A stretch of DNA of 5,865 bases. It comes from an uncultured Methanobrevibacter sp. (GTDB lineage Archaea; Methanobacteriota; Methanobacteria; Methanobacteriales; Methanobacteriaceae). The notes below the pieces were generated by a model, which was not told the origin of the DNA, ran no database searches, and was given only the letters and a program-made list of their open reading frames with translations. The DNA lies in assembly GCA_902782595.1 (NCBI GenBank), contig CACZNW010000086.1, positions 1 through 5,865 of the forward strand. The letters are read 5' to 3'. Of the stretch, positions 5,324-5,865 are shown piece by piece; positions within the stretch are counted from its first letter, which is position 1, and each line of letters opens with the position of its first letter. The position numbers were made by a program, and so were the translations under genes.

Positions 5324-5485
5324 TCTGGTTATGAATTCAAATTCCTCTTCAAATTCTGGATGATTACCAAAACCACAGTTTGGGCAGTGCACCTGCCTGC
5401 AGTTGTCGTGCTTTCCACAACTTGAACATCCGCGATTTACTAATTTTGTTTCATCAAATTCAAAGCCACACATACGGCATTTCAT
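5282..5485 (-). CDS. Small seven-cysteine zinc-ribbon-like protein next to feoA
   Basis: A 67-residue protein, no signal peptide, presumably cytoplasmic. Cysteines lie at 3, 6, 20, 23, 29, 34 and 37. CxxC at 3-6 and CPNCG at 34-38 form the ends of a zinc-ribbon-like unit, and CSSC at 20-23 with Cys29 adds further ligands. The pattern (start MKCxMCGFEFDE, central CxxC, end CPNCG) resembles small metal-binding proteins I recall beside feoA in anaerobes; this link is from memory. The tail (54-67) is rich in Lys, Arg and Asn. ATG 5485 is chosen because CxxC normally starts directly after Met-Lys; an upstream in-frame GTG (5494) would add three residues. No clear ribosome-binding site is seen. It lies 55 nt downstream of feoA in the same direction, behind a terminator-like hairpin, so it may depend on read-through. 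Function unknown. Confidence 0.78.
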   Translation of the reverse strand: MKCRMCGFEFDETKLVNRGCSSCGKHDNCRQVHCPNCGFGNHPEFEEEFEFITRLKNKIKNRKKASN

Positions 5486-5514
5486 ATAAAACACTGCGAA
5501 ATAATTGTTTTAGG

Positions 5515-5555
5515 AAAAATAAATAAAAAAATTGAAGTTTCTATTGCACTTCAAT
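5515..5555 (-). terminator. feoA terminator hairpin
   Basis: On the minus strand, ATTGAAGT (5555-5548) pairs perfectly with ACTTCAAT (5538-5531), with a 9-nt loop that contains the feoA stop codon. A T-rich run follows (5530-5515, reading TTTTTTATTTATTTTT). This is a good terminator shape between feoA and the zinc-ribbon gene. Confidence 0.6.
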
Positions 5556-5771
5556 GTTTTTTGCCTCTTCTTTTCGAAGACAGATATCATAACCTTTTAT
5601 GCTCATTTCAATTGGATCTCCCAAAGTTGCTACTTTTTTTACATGAATTTTAGCTCCTTTAACAAAACCCATTCCCAACAAGTGTCTTCTTAAGTCAACA
5701 TCACCAGAATGATGGTATTTTACAATTGTTACTGTTTCACCTGGTTTTACATCCTTTAATGTTTTTACCAT
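5541..5771 (-). CDS. feoA: FeoA family ferrous iron transport-associated protein
   Basis: A 76-residue cytoplasmic SH3-like protein of the FeoA family, at the normal length of 75-85. Seen motifs are LKDVKPGETVTI (5-16), LRRHLLGMGFVKGAKIHV (27-44), the hallmark ATLGDPIEMSIKGYDICLRK (48-67) and EEAKNIEV (68-75). FeoA proteins act with the Fe2+ membrane transporter FeoB, probably by binding its cytoplasmic part; the same fold is the C-terminal domain of DtxR-type regulators. The start ATG is fixed by GGTGAT 3 nt upstream. No feoB follows: the next gene downstream is the zinc-ribbon gene and then the convergent cbiO. feoB may lie elsewhere, or this may be one of the stand-alone FeoA copies common in methanogens. 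His20-His21 in the first loop are not usual in this position as far as I recall. Confidence 0.93.
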   Translation of the reverse strand: MVKTLKDVKPGETVTIVKYHHSGDVDLRRHLLGMGFVKGAKIHVKKVATLGDPIEMSIKGYDICLRKEEAKNIEVQ

Positions 5772-5774
5772 ATT

Positions 5775-5780
5775 ATCACC
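5775..5780 (-). promoter_or_regulatory. Strong ribosome-binding site of feoA
   Basis: GGTGAT on the minus strand (5780-5775) is an exact complement to the 16S 3' end AUCACC, 3 nt before the ATG. It is the clearest archaeal ribosome-binding site in the window and directly abuts the palindrome at 5781-5799. Confidence 0.8.
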
Positions 5781-5799
5781 ATACCTAATTTTTAGGCAT
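5781..5799 (-). promoter_or_regulatory. 19-bp palindrome, candidate iron-regulator operator of feoA
   Basis: On the plus strand CCTAA (5784-5788) and TTAGG (5792-5796) form a perfect inverted repeat around TTT, and the outer AT/AT pairs (5781-5782 with 5798-5799) extend it to 19 bp. TTAGG/CCTAA half-sites and a 19-bp length are typical of DtxR/IdeR-type iron repressor boxes, though in the classical box the half-sites point the other way (TTAGG on the left). It lies downstream of the predicted start site and directly before the ribosome-binding site, so it could block elongation as DNA or form a small RNA hairpin. Confidence 0.5.
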
Positions 5800-5836
5800 A
5801 CAAAAAAGTTTCTAATAACTATTATGTTGCAAGGAA

Positions 5837-5844
5837 TATATAAA
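5837..5844 (-). promoter_or_regulatory. TATA box of feoA
   Basis: TTTATATA on the minus strand (5844-5837), preceded by CTAAAAA, matches the methanogen promoter consensus (CGAAANNTTTATATA) closely. Transcription would begin around 5813-5819, with a leader of about 45 nt. The AT-rich region is nearly symmetric, so a divergent gene beyond the window could use it too. Confidence 0.6.
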
Positions 5845-5865
5845 TTTTTAGTTATGACTAAAAAT

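Noticed and set aside
1..5865. CRISPR array, tRNA/rRNA genes, insertion sequences or attachment sites
   Set aside because: No regularly spaced repeats, cloverleaf sequences, transposase genes or flanking terminal repeats were seen.

Overview
The window looks like chromosome of a low-GC methanogenic archaeon of the Methanobacteriales, most likely Methanobrevibacter. The reasons are AT-rich DNA, archaeal TTTATATA-type TATA boxes about 35-160 nt ahead of operons, ribosome-binding sites of the GGTGAT/GGAGG type, frequent TTG and GTG starts, and gene families typical of that group. The genus is inferred from style and gene content; no search was run.

Left part (1-2327, + strand): a tight three-gene operon. 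It encodes a 55-residue two-cluster [4Fe-4S] ferredoxin (TTG start), a 258-residue membrane-anchored exported protein rich in N-glycosylation sequons, and a 429-residue polytopic membrane protein of the archaeal O-antigen/oligosaccharide repeat-unit polymerase type. The last two suggest cell-surface glycan or glycoprotein work; the role of the ferredoxin there is unclear.

Middle (2328-5285, + strand): a 258-nt regulatory region followed by an energy-coupling-factor (ECF) group I transporter for Ni2+ or Co2+. The genes are cbiM (substrate-binding membrane subunit), a small two-helix PDGLE-domain subunit in the cbiN position, cbiQ (coupling membrane subunit) and cbiO (ATPase). The correct cbiM start is a TTG at 2586, giving the metal-binding N-terminus Met-His. 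The upstream region holds repeated AGTA(A/T)TACT motifs around two candidate TATA boxes. It also holds a nested pair of perfect 10-bp inverted repeats that could form a structured leader RNA. The PDGLE subunit and the operator pattern raise nickel as the likely substrate, but this is not proven. A strong hairpin separates the M/PDGLE genes from the Q/O genes.

Right part (5282-5865, - strand): a small seven-cysteine zinc-ribbon-like protein and feoA, a small SH3-like protein linked to ferrous iron uptake. They converge on cbiO so tightly that one TTAA supplies both stop codons. feoA has its own TATA box, a 19-bp CCTAA/TTAGG palindrome next to a near-perfect ribosome-binding site, and its own hairpin terminator. 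No feoB is adjacent downstream. The right two-thirds of the window is therefore a transition-metal locus with two separate, apparently metal-regulated promoter regions.
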